A DNA stretch of 5,901 nt from Chloroflexota bacterium (GCA_022576105.1 JACZRM010000119.1:1-5901); one strand, 5' to 3'; shown: positions 1 to 5,727, counted from the stretch's first letter. Notes: generated by a model not told the origin, from the letters alone. Numbers and translations: made by a program.

Positions 1-828
1 GAAGTCATCCAGGTGCAGATAGTACATATAGGGCGATGGATTGACGCTGCGCAAGGCCCGGTACACTTGAAAAGGATGGGCGTCGGTCTTCCTGGAGAAA
101 CGCTGGGAGTTCACCACCTGGATCACGTCACCGTCATAGATGTACTCGATGCACTTCCCAACGGCTTCCAGGTATTGGGCCCGGCTAAAGTTGGAGCTGA
201 TCTCAGCGGGTTCGGCCGGCTGAGGGACCGGCCCCAACAAGTCGGCGGACAGTTCCAACGGGTGGGCCAGACGCCGCACCATGTCTTCAATTTTCTTGAC
301 CGCGGTGGCATATTCCTGTTCCAGGTCACCATCCAGATTCAGGTGGCTGACCACTTTGATGTTGTGCTGCAAATGGTCGAAGACCAGCATGGTGTCGGCG
401 AACATGAACACTGACTCGGGCAGACCCTGCGGGTCGGCGGGCATGGTCGGCACACGAGGCTCGAAGTAGCGAATCGTATCATAGGCCAGGTAACCCACGC
501 CGCCGCCGTGAAACCTGGGCAGTCCGGGCACCGGCACCAGCTGGTACTGGTCCATCTCGGCCTGCACCAGGGTCAGCGGGTCTACTTCTCCGGCGGCTTC
601 GCCCTTACCCGTTTTAATAACCTTGTAAGGCTCGGTGCCGATAAAGCTGTAGCGGCCCAGCCGCTCGCCCCCTTCTACGCTCTCCAGCAAAAAGGAGTAG
701 GGAGGACGGGCCACCTTCAAGTAGGCCGACACCGGGGTTTCCAGGTCGGCGTTGATGGTACGGAACACCGGCACCAGATTGCCCTGGCCGACCATTGCCT
801 TGACCTGCTCTAACGATGGGTTGTACAT
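1..828 (-). CDS. trpE: Anthranilate synthase component I (TrpE), partial, N-terminal 276 residues
   Basis: This is the large subunit of anthranilate synthase. It converts chorismate to anthranilate, with ammonia supplied by the TrpG glutaminase, in the first committed step of cytoplasmic tryptophan synthesis. Reading from the ATG at 828 gives 276 codons without a stop down to base 1. The C-terminal half, with most chorismate-binding catalytic residues, lies outside the window; the family is usually about 490-520 residues. Visible family signatures are LLES (residues 47-50) followed by GRYSFIG (58-64), GYLAYD (112-117), the start of the catalytic domain around EYIYDGDVIQVVNSQRF (228-244), and NPSPYMYYL (263-271). 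LLES and NPSPYM are the two segments that form the tryptophan feedback pocket in characterised TrpE proteins, so feedback inhibition is probably retained. The close relatives PabB and isochorismate synthase are possible alternatives, but the N-terminal LLES segment and the Trp T-box upstream favour TrpE. The start has only a weak AGGG (837-840) eight bases upstream. No in-frame alternative looks better. Confidence 0.95.
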   Translation of the reverse strand, partial: MYNPSLEQVKAMVGQGNLVPVFRTINADLETPVSAYLKVARPPYSFLLESVEGGERLGRYSFIGTEPYKVIKTGKGEAAGEVDPLTLVQAEMDQYQLVPVPGLPRFHGGGVGYLAYDTIRYFEPRVPTMPADPQGLPESVFMFADTMLVFDHLQHNIKVVSHLNLDGDLEQEYATAVKKIEDMVRRLAHPLELSADLLGPVPQPAEPAEISSNFSRAQYLEAVGKCIEYIYDGDVIQVVNSQRFSRKTDAHPFQVYRALRSVNPSPYMYYLHLDDF

Positions 829-856
829 TTTTTCATCCCTGAGATTGCGATAAATT

Positions 857-876
857 CCCCCCATATAGAAAGGGGG
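857..876 (-). other. GC-rich hairpin between T-box terminator and trpE start
   Basis: CCCCC (876-872) can pair with the G run (862-857) across a loop of nine or ten bases in the trpE mRNA. It lies about 28 bases before the ATG and just upstream of the weak AGGG ribosome site. It is too far from the start to mask it fully and has no T run after it on the minus strand. Its role is unknown; it may stabilise the read-through mRNA or be incidental. Confidence 0.35.
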
Positions 877-916
877 AGGCGGCGCATTATTTAATTATTC
901 GGCCCTGGCACACGTC

Positions 917-950
917 ACAAATAAAAGCCCGTCCACCAGGGACGGGCTTT
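917..950 (-). terminator. Intrinsic terminator of the trpE T-box leader
   Basis: An 11-bp perfect stem (950-940 with 934-924, AAAGCCCGTCC on the minus strand) closes a five-base loop. It is followed by TATTTG, so with the TTT at the end of the stem a U-rich tail forms on the minus strand. The other orientation has no T run. It lies about 90 bases before the trpE start and overlaps the antiterminator, as expected for transcriptional T-box control. Confidence 0.9.
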
Positions 951-966
951 CGCCGTGTTGCCACCC
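939..966 (-). promoter_or_regulatory. T-box antiterminator with UGGC tRNA acceptor-binding bulge
   Basis: The alternative fold pairs GGG (966-964) with CCC (941-939) and ACGG (956-953) with CCGT (945-942). This leaves the seven-base bulge TGGCAAC (963-957), where the consensus is UGGNACC. TGGC is complementary to a GCCA 3' end, and bacterial tRNA-Trp carries G at discriminator position 73, so the variable base agrees with the specifier. The 3' half of this fold uses the bases that form the 5' arm of the terminator, so the two structures exclude each other. Confidence 0.88.
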
Positions 967-1251
967 ATTTTATCGATCGGCTCCAGTTAAAGTAGACGGA
1001 GCGTTTTCAATGTCTCAGCCGGCGGAGAGGCCCTGGTCTACATAGCCTCTGTGCCGTGGGCCGGTAACGTGACCCTAACGTCCCAGCCTACTGGACGGCA
1101 GATGGTCTGCTCGTTGGTTCAGCCAGCGGCTCGGGGGTCCATTCGTGCTTCAGCAACTGGCGCCGGCTCACACCTTACCCGGCTCTCTGGGCCTCGCTGG
1201 AAGTCTACTACTCCCCGTCACAGCCTTTAATATTATTGAACTGTAATCTTG

Positions 1252-1281
1252 AGTATAGGCAGAGCATTTCACTGATGTCAA
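1252..1281 (-). promoter_or_regulatory. Sigma70-type promoter of the trpE leader
   Basis: On the minus strand a perfect -35 TTGACA (1281-1276) is followed by an 18-base spacer and the -10 TATACT (1257-1252, five of six consensus bases). Transcription should begin near 1245, about 26 bases before Stem I of the T-box, giving a leader of roughly 415 nucleotides. The position directly upstream of a complete riboswitch strengthens the call. Confidence 0.82.
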
Positions 1282-1441
1282 GACAAGCCACGACGGCAGT
1301 CGATATTAGGATTACCAATGAGCAACTTTGCTGGAAGTGGATTGGATAACCGGAGGCGTATCAAATTCATCCCCTGGCAAAGGTCTGGGTACGTCGCTTC
1401 ACTCCTACTCGACCACCCGTGCTCAGCCACCAAATCACCCT

Positions 1442-2410
1442 CTACGGCATCAGCAGAACCTTGCCGGTGGTCTGGCGTCCCTCAAGCTGCCGGTGGGCCT
1501 CGACCGCCTCCGACAGCGGCAGGGTTAGGCCGATGTGCAGCTTCAATTCATTGGAACGCACCCAGCCCAGCACCTCATTAGCGCGATGCAGCAGCTCTTC
1601 CCGTGTGGCGGTGTAGTCGCCCAGACCGGGTCGGGTCAGGAACAGGGAGCCGTTGCGCAGCACGCTGGAATCCACCGACGACACTGCGCCGCTGGCCTGC
1701 CCATAGAAGACCATGTAGCCCCGGCGACCAAGGCACTTGATGCTGTTGTCAAAGGTGGTCTTACCCACCGCGTCAAACACGATGCGCACGCCTTGACCGT
1801 CGGTGGCGTTTTTCACTTCCTGGGCAAAGTCCTGCTGCGTATAGTTAATGGTGGCGTCGGCGCCGGCGTCCTTCGCCAATTGGGCCTTCTCTTCGGTGGA
1901 CACGGTGGTGAACACATAGACGCCGCATTTTTTTAGCATCTGAATCAGCAGCAGGCCCACACCGCCGGCCCCAGCATGCACCAACGCCCGGTCGCCTGGA
2001 TTCAATTGGGTGATGCCAAAGGTCAAGAAATGGGCGGTCATGGCCTGGAGCATGGTGGCCGCGCCGGTGGAGAACTCCATGCCATCGGGCAGCGGCACCA
2101 GCAGCCAGGACGGCACCACCGCTTCCTGAGCGTAGGAACCGGTACACATGGCGTAGGCCACCCGGTCGCCCACCGAAACTTCGTCCACGCCCTGGCCCAC
2201 CGCCTTTACCAGGCCCGCGGCTTCGCGGCCCGGAGTCCAGGGCAGGCTGGCCGGCGGATTGGTCCCCTTGCGGCTGGAGACATCGGTGTAGTTGACCCCA
2301 ATGGCCTTGATGTCCACCAACGCCTCACCTGGCCCCGGTGTTAGTTCCGGTACATTCTCGTAGCGGAGCACCTCCGGCCCGCCCACTTCGTGCGCTCTAA
2401 CAGCTTTCAT
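1442..2410 (-). CDS. Zinc-independent quinone oxidoreductase (MDR superfamily, QOR-like)
   Basis: This is a complete 322-residue protein, the usual length for NADPH:quinone oxidoreductase-type medium-chain dehydrogenases. These are cytoplasmic enzymes that reduce quinones or activated alkenes with NADPH. The N-terminal GroES-like domain contains GVNYTDVSSRKG (38-49) and PGREAAG (60-66). The position that holds a catalytic-zinc cysteine in alcohol dehydrogenases is tyrosine here, which indicates a zinc-free enzyme. The Rossmann nucleotide-binding loop is AGAGGVG (146-152), and the C-terminal signatures are RPGLGDYTATREEL (260-273) and EAHRQLEGRQTTGK (304-317). The ATG at 2410 is preceded by GGAGGAG (2422-2416) five bases away, which fixes the start. 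The stop is TAG. The upstream neighbour is an MmgE/PrpD gene 187 bp away with an inverted repeat in between, so co-transcription is uncertain. The substrate cannot be read from the sequence. Confidence 0.93.
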   Translation of the reverse strand: MKAVRAHEVGGPEVLRYENVPELTPGPGEALVDIKAIGVNYTDVSSRKGTNPPASLPWTPGREAAGLVKAVGQGVDEVSVGDRVAYAMCTGSYAQEAVVPSWLLVPLPDGMEFSTGAATMLQAMTAHFLTFGITQLNPGDRALVHAGAGGVGLLLIQMLKKCGVYVFTTVSTEEKAQLAKDAGADATINYTQQDFAQEVKNATDGQGVRIVFDAVGKTTFDNSIKCLGRRGYMVFYGQASGAVSSVDSSVLRNGSLFLTRPGLGDYTATREELLHRANEVLGWVRSNELKLHIGLTLPLSEAVEAHRQLEGRQTTGKVLLMP

Positions 2411-2415
2411 GCTAA

Positions 2416-2422
2416 CTCCTCC
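2416..2422 (-). promoter_or_regulatory. Strong Shine-Dalgarno of the quinone oxidoreductase gene
   Basis: GGAGGAG on the minus strand lies five bases before the ATG at 2410. It is the strongest ribosome site at a full-length gene in this window and decides the start codon. Confidence 0.85.
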
Positions 2423-2482
2423 GATTTCCTCGACAATGTATCAGTGACCGATGACGGTGATTTGCCCCCAATGTATAACTTA

Positions 2483-2557
2483 CCGCAGAGTTCGCAGAGC
2501 ACGCCGAGAAGATAATTATTTAGCCCGTTTTCTCAGCGGACTCGGCGCGCTCTGCGG
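2483..2557. repeat. Inverted pair of 28-bp elements built from 9-bp CGCnGAGnn units
   Basis: The left arm (2483-2510) reads C followed by three nonamers: CGCAGAGTT, CGCAGAGCA, CGCCGAGAA. The right arm (2530-2557), read on the minus strand, is C followed by CGCAGAGCG, CGCCGAGTC, CGCTGAGAA. Each nonamer fits CGCnGAGnn, and the arms are the same length, separated by 19 AT-rich bases. The arms can fold into an imperfect cruciform or RNA hairpin. The element lies between the 3' end of the PrpD-family gene and the start of the oxidoreductase gene. Similar CGCAGAG-type arrays recur between genes in many environmental genomes (recalled, not searched). It could act as a terminator, a transcript-stabilising element or a REP-like mobile unit; there is no T run typical of an intrinsic terminator. 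Confidence 0.8.
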
Positions 2558-2597
2558 TTATTAGGCCATTTCGTTGGGAAGGGTTTCGGAGATGACC

Positions 2598-3941
2598 CTA
2601 TCCACCCAGCACCGAAACCATGCCGGTGACATTTTCAATGTTCTCCAGATTGCGGAAGCTCCCGATGGTCTCCTCGATGTGGTCTGGGGGCAGGATGTAG
2701 CGGCTGCAGTACAGGAATTTGGCGTCCAGTTCCTCGGAGTCCAAGGGCAGTTCCGGCTGGCCCCGCGCAAACTCCACGCGATGCTTTAACCTGCGTCCGT
2801 CGGCCAGGGTAATTTCCAGGTTGCTGGGATTGGCAATTAGAGGTGTCGCCTTCTCGGTGGCCACCACCGAGACCCGGTCCATCATCCGCCGGACCTCAGA
2901 ATCCTGCAGCGCAGTATCCGAGAAAAAGTCGATCAGCGGTGGGCCGTGCAGCAAAGTAGCCGCCACAATGTAGCTCAGACAAAATCGGGCCTCCCGCCCG
3001 GTTTGAGGCGTTGGGTAGCGCAATCGCTGCAAAGCCTGGGGAGTAACTCCAATATCTACCGCCAGCACCTGGTCGGGTACAATGTGGTACTGCTGCATTA
3101 GCTGCAGCACTGCGTCAATGGTCGTGTGGCCAGCCGATTCGCAGGGGTATAGCTTGAGCGTCACCCCGGGATCGACGATGTCGTAAGGGTTGCCCAGCTC
3201 CCTGAAGAAGGCGTCTTCATCCAGTTCATTCGACCGACCATAGACATCCAGCAGGCCGCCCGGCGCTTCCAGGGCGTCCCTGGCGCCGGCAAATCCTCTT
3301 TGCGCCAGGGTGGCCGCCATGATGCCGTTCATTGCCGCCCGACCGCACTGCAAGGCACGGGAGCCGGTGGCGAGATTGGCCTGGATGCCTCCCGCCTCCC
3401 CGCAGGCGAGGCCCACTGCGCCTTCAATTTGTCCCGCTTCCAATCCCAGCAACAAGGCGGCCGCAACTGTGGCCCCTATGTGTCCGGCGACGCCGTCCTG
3501 AGGCCAAGCCGGATTGCAGATGCCGCCCAGTTTGGCCGTCACTTCGCAGCCCAGCGCGTAGGCCGCCAGCACATTTTTTCCGGCGTAACCGTTCAACTCC
3601 CCCAAAGCCAGCACCACCGGAAGCACAGTGCAGGAGGGATGTACTCCCGTTTCGAACATCTCGTCGTCAAAGTCCAACAGGTGCATCATTGTACCGTTGG
3701 CCAGTGCGGCGTAAATTGGGGAAGTTCGCAGGCCCATACCGATGATGGTGCACTTGCCGTTGCCCTGCATCTCCTGCACATATTGGGTGAGGGTCCGGCC
3801 TTCCGGCTGAGCGGCGGCCGCCAGGGCCACCGCCGCCGCGTTCACCATCATCTCCTTGGAACGCTCGACCACCGCGGCGGGCAACCGGTCAAAAGAATAA
3901 TTGTCCAGCGCAAATTGGGCCAAACGATGGGTGAAACCCAT
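2598..3941 (-). CDS. MmgE/PrpD family protein (2-methylcitrate dehydratase-like)
   Basis: This is a complete 447-residue protein, matching the usual 440-500 for the family. Characterised members include 2-methylcitrate dehydratase (PrpD), the sporulation protein MmgE, cis-aconitate decarboxylase and iminodisuccinate epimerase; most homologues are uncharacterised. Family signatures are ANGTMMHLLDFDDE (81-94), HPSCTVLPVVLALGE (101-115), HIGATVAAALLLGLEAGQIEGAVGLACGEAGG (154-185), the active-site-like KLYPCESAGHTTIDAV (263-278) and EARFCLSYIVAATLLHG (317-333). The ATG at 3941 has GGAG nine bases upstream. No methylcitrate synthase, methylisocitrate lyase or acyl-CoA genes are seen beside it, so a propionate role is not supported and no gene symbol is given. 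Marine and soil Chloroflexota often carry several free-standing copies (general knowledge). The exact substrate is unknown. Confidence 0.92.
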   Translation of the reverse strand: MGFTHRLAQFALDNYSFDRLPAAVVERSKEMMVNAAAVALAAAAQPEGRTLTQYVQEMQGNGKCTIIGMGLRTSPIYAALANGTMMHLLDFDDEMFETGVHPSCTVLPVVLALGELNGYAGKNVLAAYALGCEVTAKLGGICNPAWPQDGVAGHIGATVAAALLLGLEAGQIEGAVGLACGEAGGIQANLATGSRALQCGRAAMNGIMAATLAQRGFAGARDALEAPGGLLDVYGRSNELDEDAFFRELGNPYDIVDPGVTLKLYPCESAGHTTIDAVLQLMQQYHIVPDQVLAVDIGVTPQALQRLRYPTPQTGREARFCLSYIVAATLLHGPPLIDFFSDTALQDSEVRRMMDRVSVVATEKATPLIANPSNLEITLADGRRLKHRVEFARGQPELPLDSEELDAKFLYCSRYILPPDHIEETIGSFRNLENIENVTGMVSVLGG

Positions 3942-4003
3942 AGGGTAATGCTCCGGGTCACAGTTTTGCCCTTTGCCAGTAGGGAGACCGGGCTCTGCAC
4001 GAC

Positions 4004-4032
4004 AGAATACTAGCGCGGGATGGAATTAGCAA
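4004..4032 (-). promoter_or_regulatory. Candidate promoter of the MmgE/PrpD gene
   Basis: On the minus strand TTGCTA (4032-4027) and TATTCT (4009-4004) are separated by 17 bases; each box matches four of six consensus positions. The start would fall near 3998, leaving an untranslated leader of about 56 bases. Spacing and position are right but the boxes are weak, so this is a candidate only. Confidence 0.35.
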
Positions 4033-4094
4033 CGGGGAAAGGGTGAGCGGATCGTTTCCACTCCGGCGCTTGCAGTTTGCTACGTTGACTCAAT

Positions 4095-4124
4095 GGGGGA
4101 TTTCGATACGCTTCGCTACTCAAT
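4095..4124. repeat. Short intergenic repeat-like element (CGATACGCTTCGCTACTCAA type)
   Basis: GGGGGATTTCG followed by ATACGCTTCGCTACTCAAT resembles a short sequence I recall as recurring between genes in other high-GC bacterial genomes, usually written in reverse as TTGAGTAGCGAAGCGTATCG. ACTCAAT also occurs just upstream at 4088-4094, and its near-inverse ATTGAG at 4167-4172. Only one full copy is in this window, so repetitiveness cannot be shown here. Confidence 0.35.
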
Positions 4125-4310
4125 CTACGCCAAGCCTGCGTTGGTCAAATAGGCCGAAATGGGGTATTGAGACCGGCTAGGCGGCGGGACAAATAGCTGC
4201 AACCTGCGTTGGCAGTGGCTCGTTAGGAGTGGCTGCATTAGTAGAGGCTGAAGGAGGAGCCAGGGGGCGCGTCGATGGCTTATCCGGCAGTACAGAAGGG
4301 GAAAGGATGG

Positions 4311-5219
4311 TCAATCGGGCCCGAGAGCCCCCAATACCTGTTGCCGGTTCATGCCGGGCTCTACCTGAGGGGAATAGAGCATTCCGATGATTTGTCGGTC
4401 CAGCGGAGAATATTCCTCGGTGGCAGTCCAACCCTGGTAAAAGATGCTGTCCTGGTATTGCCAGGAGTCCCGGAACAGGCCCAGGGTCTGGGTCAGTTCC
4501 TCTCGGATCAAATGAGACCGTTCCTGCTGGGTTACGCCTTGTGAAGAGATGAGGATTTTCCCGCGATAGATCACGCCATCGCCGTCCCACCACACCCGAA
4601 AGAACCCCCGATTTACCGGCACGTACTTGGGTTCCAGGGCAGCGAAGCGGGATTCCGGGATGAAATGGATGTCTAGGTTGGCGTCGATACCAGTTGCGGT
4701 CAAATTCAGCCCAAGCGTCAGCTGGTTTAGCTCTTGAATTACGTCTTGCAGCGCGGACTGGTCGGCATTAGTCGGCTCACCGTGAACCTTGATCCTGATG
4801 TCGTCGGCCCAGCGACGCAGCACGGGTGGAGAGGCGCCATACTCCACGCCAAACCCAACCTCAGTCAGATAGTCAATTGCTTCTCCTGAATATTTGTTGG
4901 GATTCTCGGCGCTGTATTCCGCATTGCCCGGTGGCGAGTCCACCTCCAGGCTGGCTTCCTTTCGGGAGCTATCGATGGGGGGGATTTCTGACGGAGCAGA
5001 GGATTGCTTTTTATCGCCAGGTCCGGAGTAAGCGGCGGGTGGGTTCTCGACCTGGGAATAGGATACCTCCAGCGGAGATATCACCCTGGCCGCAGATTGT
5101 TCAACTCTCTGCCCGGCCGACCCATCGGGGGTAAAGTCCCCTGCCGGCAAGGCGTCGCAGGCTCCTAACACCAAGGCCAGGATGGCCGCGAGAATCAACC
5201 GGACCTGAGATAAGAGCAT
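4311..5219 (-). CDS. DUF2927-domain lipoprotein
   Basis: This is a complete 302-residue exported protein of unknown function. Residues 1-20 form a hydrophobic signal peptide ending in the lipobox LGAC, with the lipidated cysteine at 21, so it should be anchored to the outer face of the membrane. Residues 22-110 are a low-complexity Ser/Pro/Glu-rich linker. Residues about 112-300 form the globular part: WADDIRIKVHG (137-147), then LIREELTQTLGL (237-248), DSIFYQGW (257-264) and SPLDRQIIGMLYSPQVEPGM (271-290). The EE-x-TQ-x-LGL segment, the following D-S-I-F and the LYSP-x-x-x-PGM ending match the DUF2927 pattern as I remember it; that family is mostly described as putative lipoproteins. The ATG at 5219 has no recognisable Shine-Dalgarno and a strong hairpin ends four bases before it. 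A TTG at codon 8 would leave too short a signal peptide. The stop is TGA. It is 88 bp downstream of the zinc-ribbon gene. Confidence 0.85.
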   Translation of the reverse strand: MLLSQVRLILAAILALVLGACDALPAGDFTPDGSAGQRVEQSAARVISPLEVSYSQVENPPAAYSGPGDKKQSSAPSEIPPIDSSRKEASLEVDSPPGNAEYSAENPNKYSGEAIDYLTEVGFGVEYGASPPVLRRWADDIRIKVHGEPTNADQSALQDVIQELNQLTLGLNLTATGIDANLDIHFIPESRFAALEPKYVPVNRGFFRVWWDGDGVIYRGKILISSQGVTQQERSHLIREELTQTLGLFRDSWQYQDSIFYQGWTATEEYSPLDRQIIGMLYSPQVEPGMNRQQVLGALGPD

Positions 5220-5223
5220 GGAT

Positions 5224-5253
5224 GGCAGACCGGCAGTCAGCTTGCCGGCTGCC
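5224..5253 (-). other. Strong hairpin immediately upstream of the lipoprotein start
   Basis: On the minus strand GGCAGCCGGCA (5253-5243) pairs with TGCCGG-T-CTGCC (5235-5224) as an 11-bp stem with one bulged T and a seven-base loop. It ends four bases before the ATG at 5219, where a Shine-Dalgarno would normally lie. There is no T run, so an intrinsic terminator for the zinc-ribbon gene is possible but not typical. A translation-blocking fold is the other reading. Confidence 0.55.
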
Positions 5254-5307
5254 TTTTGGCAGGGTCTTTGACTATGCCACCCGGCCAGGATGTGGAACTA
5301 TGGCGGG

Positions 5308-5727
5308 TCAGGCCGGGCACTGCTCGGCCTCAGTCACCGCTCTCAGGTCTTGAAGCTGCTCCCGAACCACTCGCACCTGCCGCTCGCTCCTGCTGATGAG
5401 AACGGCGATCTCCCGCACCGTTTTACCCTGGTCAAGAAACTTGATCAGCTCCTCGTTTCTGGCCCACCAGCGTTGCTCGCTGCGGTCTTTGGCTACGATG
5501 AGGGAGTTGATATCGCGGACCGCCCAGCGGCTGCGGCGACGCCTGCGCCTGGGAATTTCGGGAAGATCCGCGTTTTCGCCTGAAGACTGCGGTATCGATA
5601 GCAAGAAGGACAACTCCGGAAGGTCAATCTTGGGATAGTAGTAGTTGCCGCACTGCCAACACCTGAATTCATCTCCGTCCTGTACCAGGTCTCCTTTGCA
5701 TTTCTGGCACCCACCCAATCGCCACAT
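5308..5727 (-). CDS. Small zinc-ribbon and helix-turn-helix protein, hypothetical
   Basis: This 139-residue protein belongs to no family I recognise. The N-terminus has a four-cysteine zinc ribbon, CQKC (7-10) and CWQC (23-26), followed by YYYPK. A polar linker leads into the basic run RRRRRR-SR (60-67), a likely nucleic-acid contact. Residues about 92-126 (ELIKFLDQGKTVREIAVLI, then SRSERQVRVVREQL) look like a helix-turn-helix of the sigma-region-4/resolvase type. A cytoplasmic DNA- or RNA-binding regulator is a reasonable inference. The stop is TGA at 5308. The ATG at 5727 has no good ribosome site and is directly preceded by an in-frame TAG. A strong AAAGGAG lies in front of a 13-codon frame ending at that TAG, so the true N-terminus or mode of initiation is in doubt. 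The upstream partial gene ends 25 bases earlier, suggesting an operon. Confidence 0.75.
   Translation of the reverse strand: MWRLGGCQKCKGDLVQDGDEFRCWQCGNYYYPKIDLPELSFLLSIPQSSGENADLPEIPRRRRRRSRWAVRDINSLIVAKDRSEQRWWARNEELIKFLDQGKTVREIAVLISRSERQVRVVREQLQDLRAVTEAEQCPA

Larger units (their letters stand above)
917..1219 (-). ncRNA. T-box riboswitch (tRNA-Trp sensing) in the trpE leader
   Basis: This leader RNA should bind tRNA-Trp and let transcription reach trpE when the tRNA is uncharged. On the minus strand, Stem I opens with GACGGGGAGTAGTAGA (from 1219), and GGGG can pair with CCCC after the specifier loop. The loop shows the AGTA/GAA loop-E signature, and GAA is followed by TGG (1141-1139) and then A, which gives a Trp specifier codon. 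Higher in Stem I, CTT-CAGC-GGC pairs with GCC-GCTG-AAG. The AG-bulge sequence CCAGAGAGCCGG and the distal GGTGTGAGCCGG match the tRNA-elbow-binding module. GCTCC/GGAGC (1002-980) is a likely Stem III. The T-box GGGTGGCAACACGG (966-953) and an overlapping terminator close the element. T-boxes are known in Firmicutes, Actinobacteria, Chloroflexota and a few others. The motif matches and specifier are seen directly; the regulatory outcome is inferred from the class. Confidence 0.93.
3942..4310. other. 369-bp intergenic region without a supported gene
   Basis: No reading frame here shows a recognisable product or a convincing ribosome site. The stretch separates the stop of the lipoprotein gene from the start of the PrpD-family gene. 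It holds the candidate promoter at 4004-4032, a dispersed-looking repeat at 4095-4124 and two copies of the decamer CCTGCGTTGG (4135-4144 and 4203-4212). I see no clear intrinsic terminator for the lipoprotein gene. Confidence 0.6.

Noticed and set aside
13..813. Plus-strand frames opposite trpE
   Set aside because: The minus strand encodes an unbroken, motif-rich TrpE. The plus-strand translations show no known features.
810..836. Eight-codon ORF (MKKCTTHR) starting eight bases before the trpE ATG, considered as a leader peptide
   Set aside because: It contains no Trp codons and overlaps the trpE start out of frame. The regulation is already explained by the T-box, so a classical Trp-leader-peptide attenuator is not supported.
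917..950. The hairpin at 924-950 read as a plus-strand terminator
   Set aside because: There is no plus-strand gene upstream and the plus side lacks a T run beyond the stem. The minus-strand tail and T-box context fit far better.
1385..1415. TACGTCGCTTCACTCCTACTCG-like stretch compared with the repeat at 4095-4124
   Set aside because: The similarity is partial and needs several gaps. It is not enough to call a second copy.
1318..1581. Plus-strand frames beginning near the trpE promoter (87 and 66 codons)
   Set aside because: They run antisense into the oxidoreductase gene and have no ribosome site or recognisable sequence.
2411..2480. A promoter for the oxidoreductase gene
   Set aside because: TATACA-like boxes exist around 2472-2477 but I find no -35 at acceptable spacing, so no promoter is called.
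3300..4013. Long plus-strand frame of 237 codons opposite the PrpD gene
   Set aside because: It is the antisense of a gene with clear family motifs, reads as Gln/His/Arg-rich nonsense and has no recognisable domain. It is a GC-driven shadow.
4177..4593. 138-codon minus-strand frame overlapping the 3' part of the lipoprotein gene
   Set aside because: Its translation is Pro/Arg-rich without motifs and it overlaps the DUF2927 domain in another frame. It extends into the gap only because stops are rare there.
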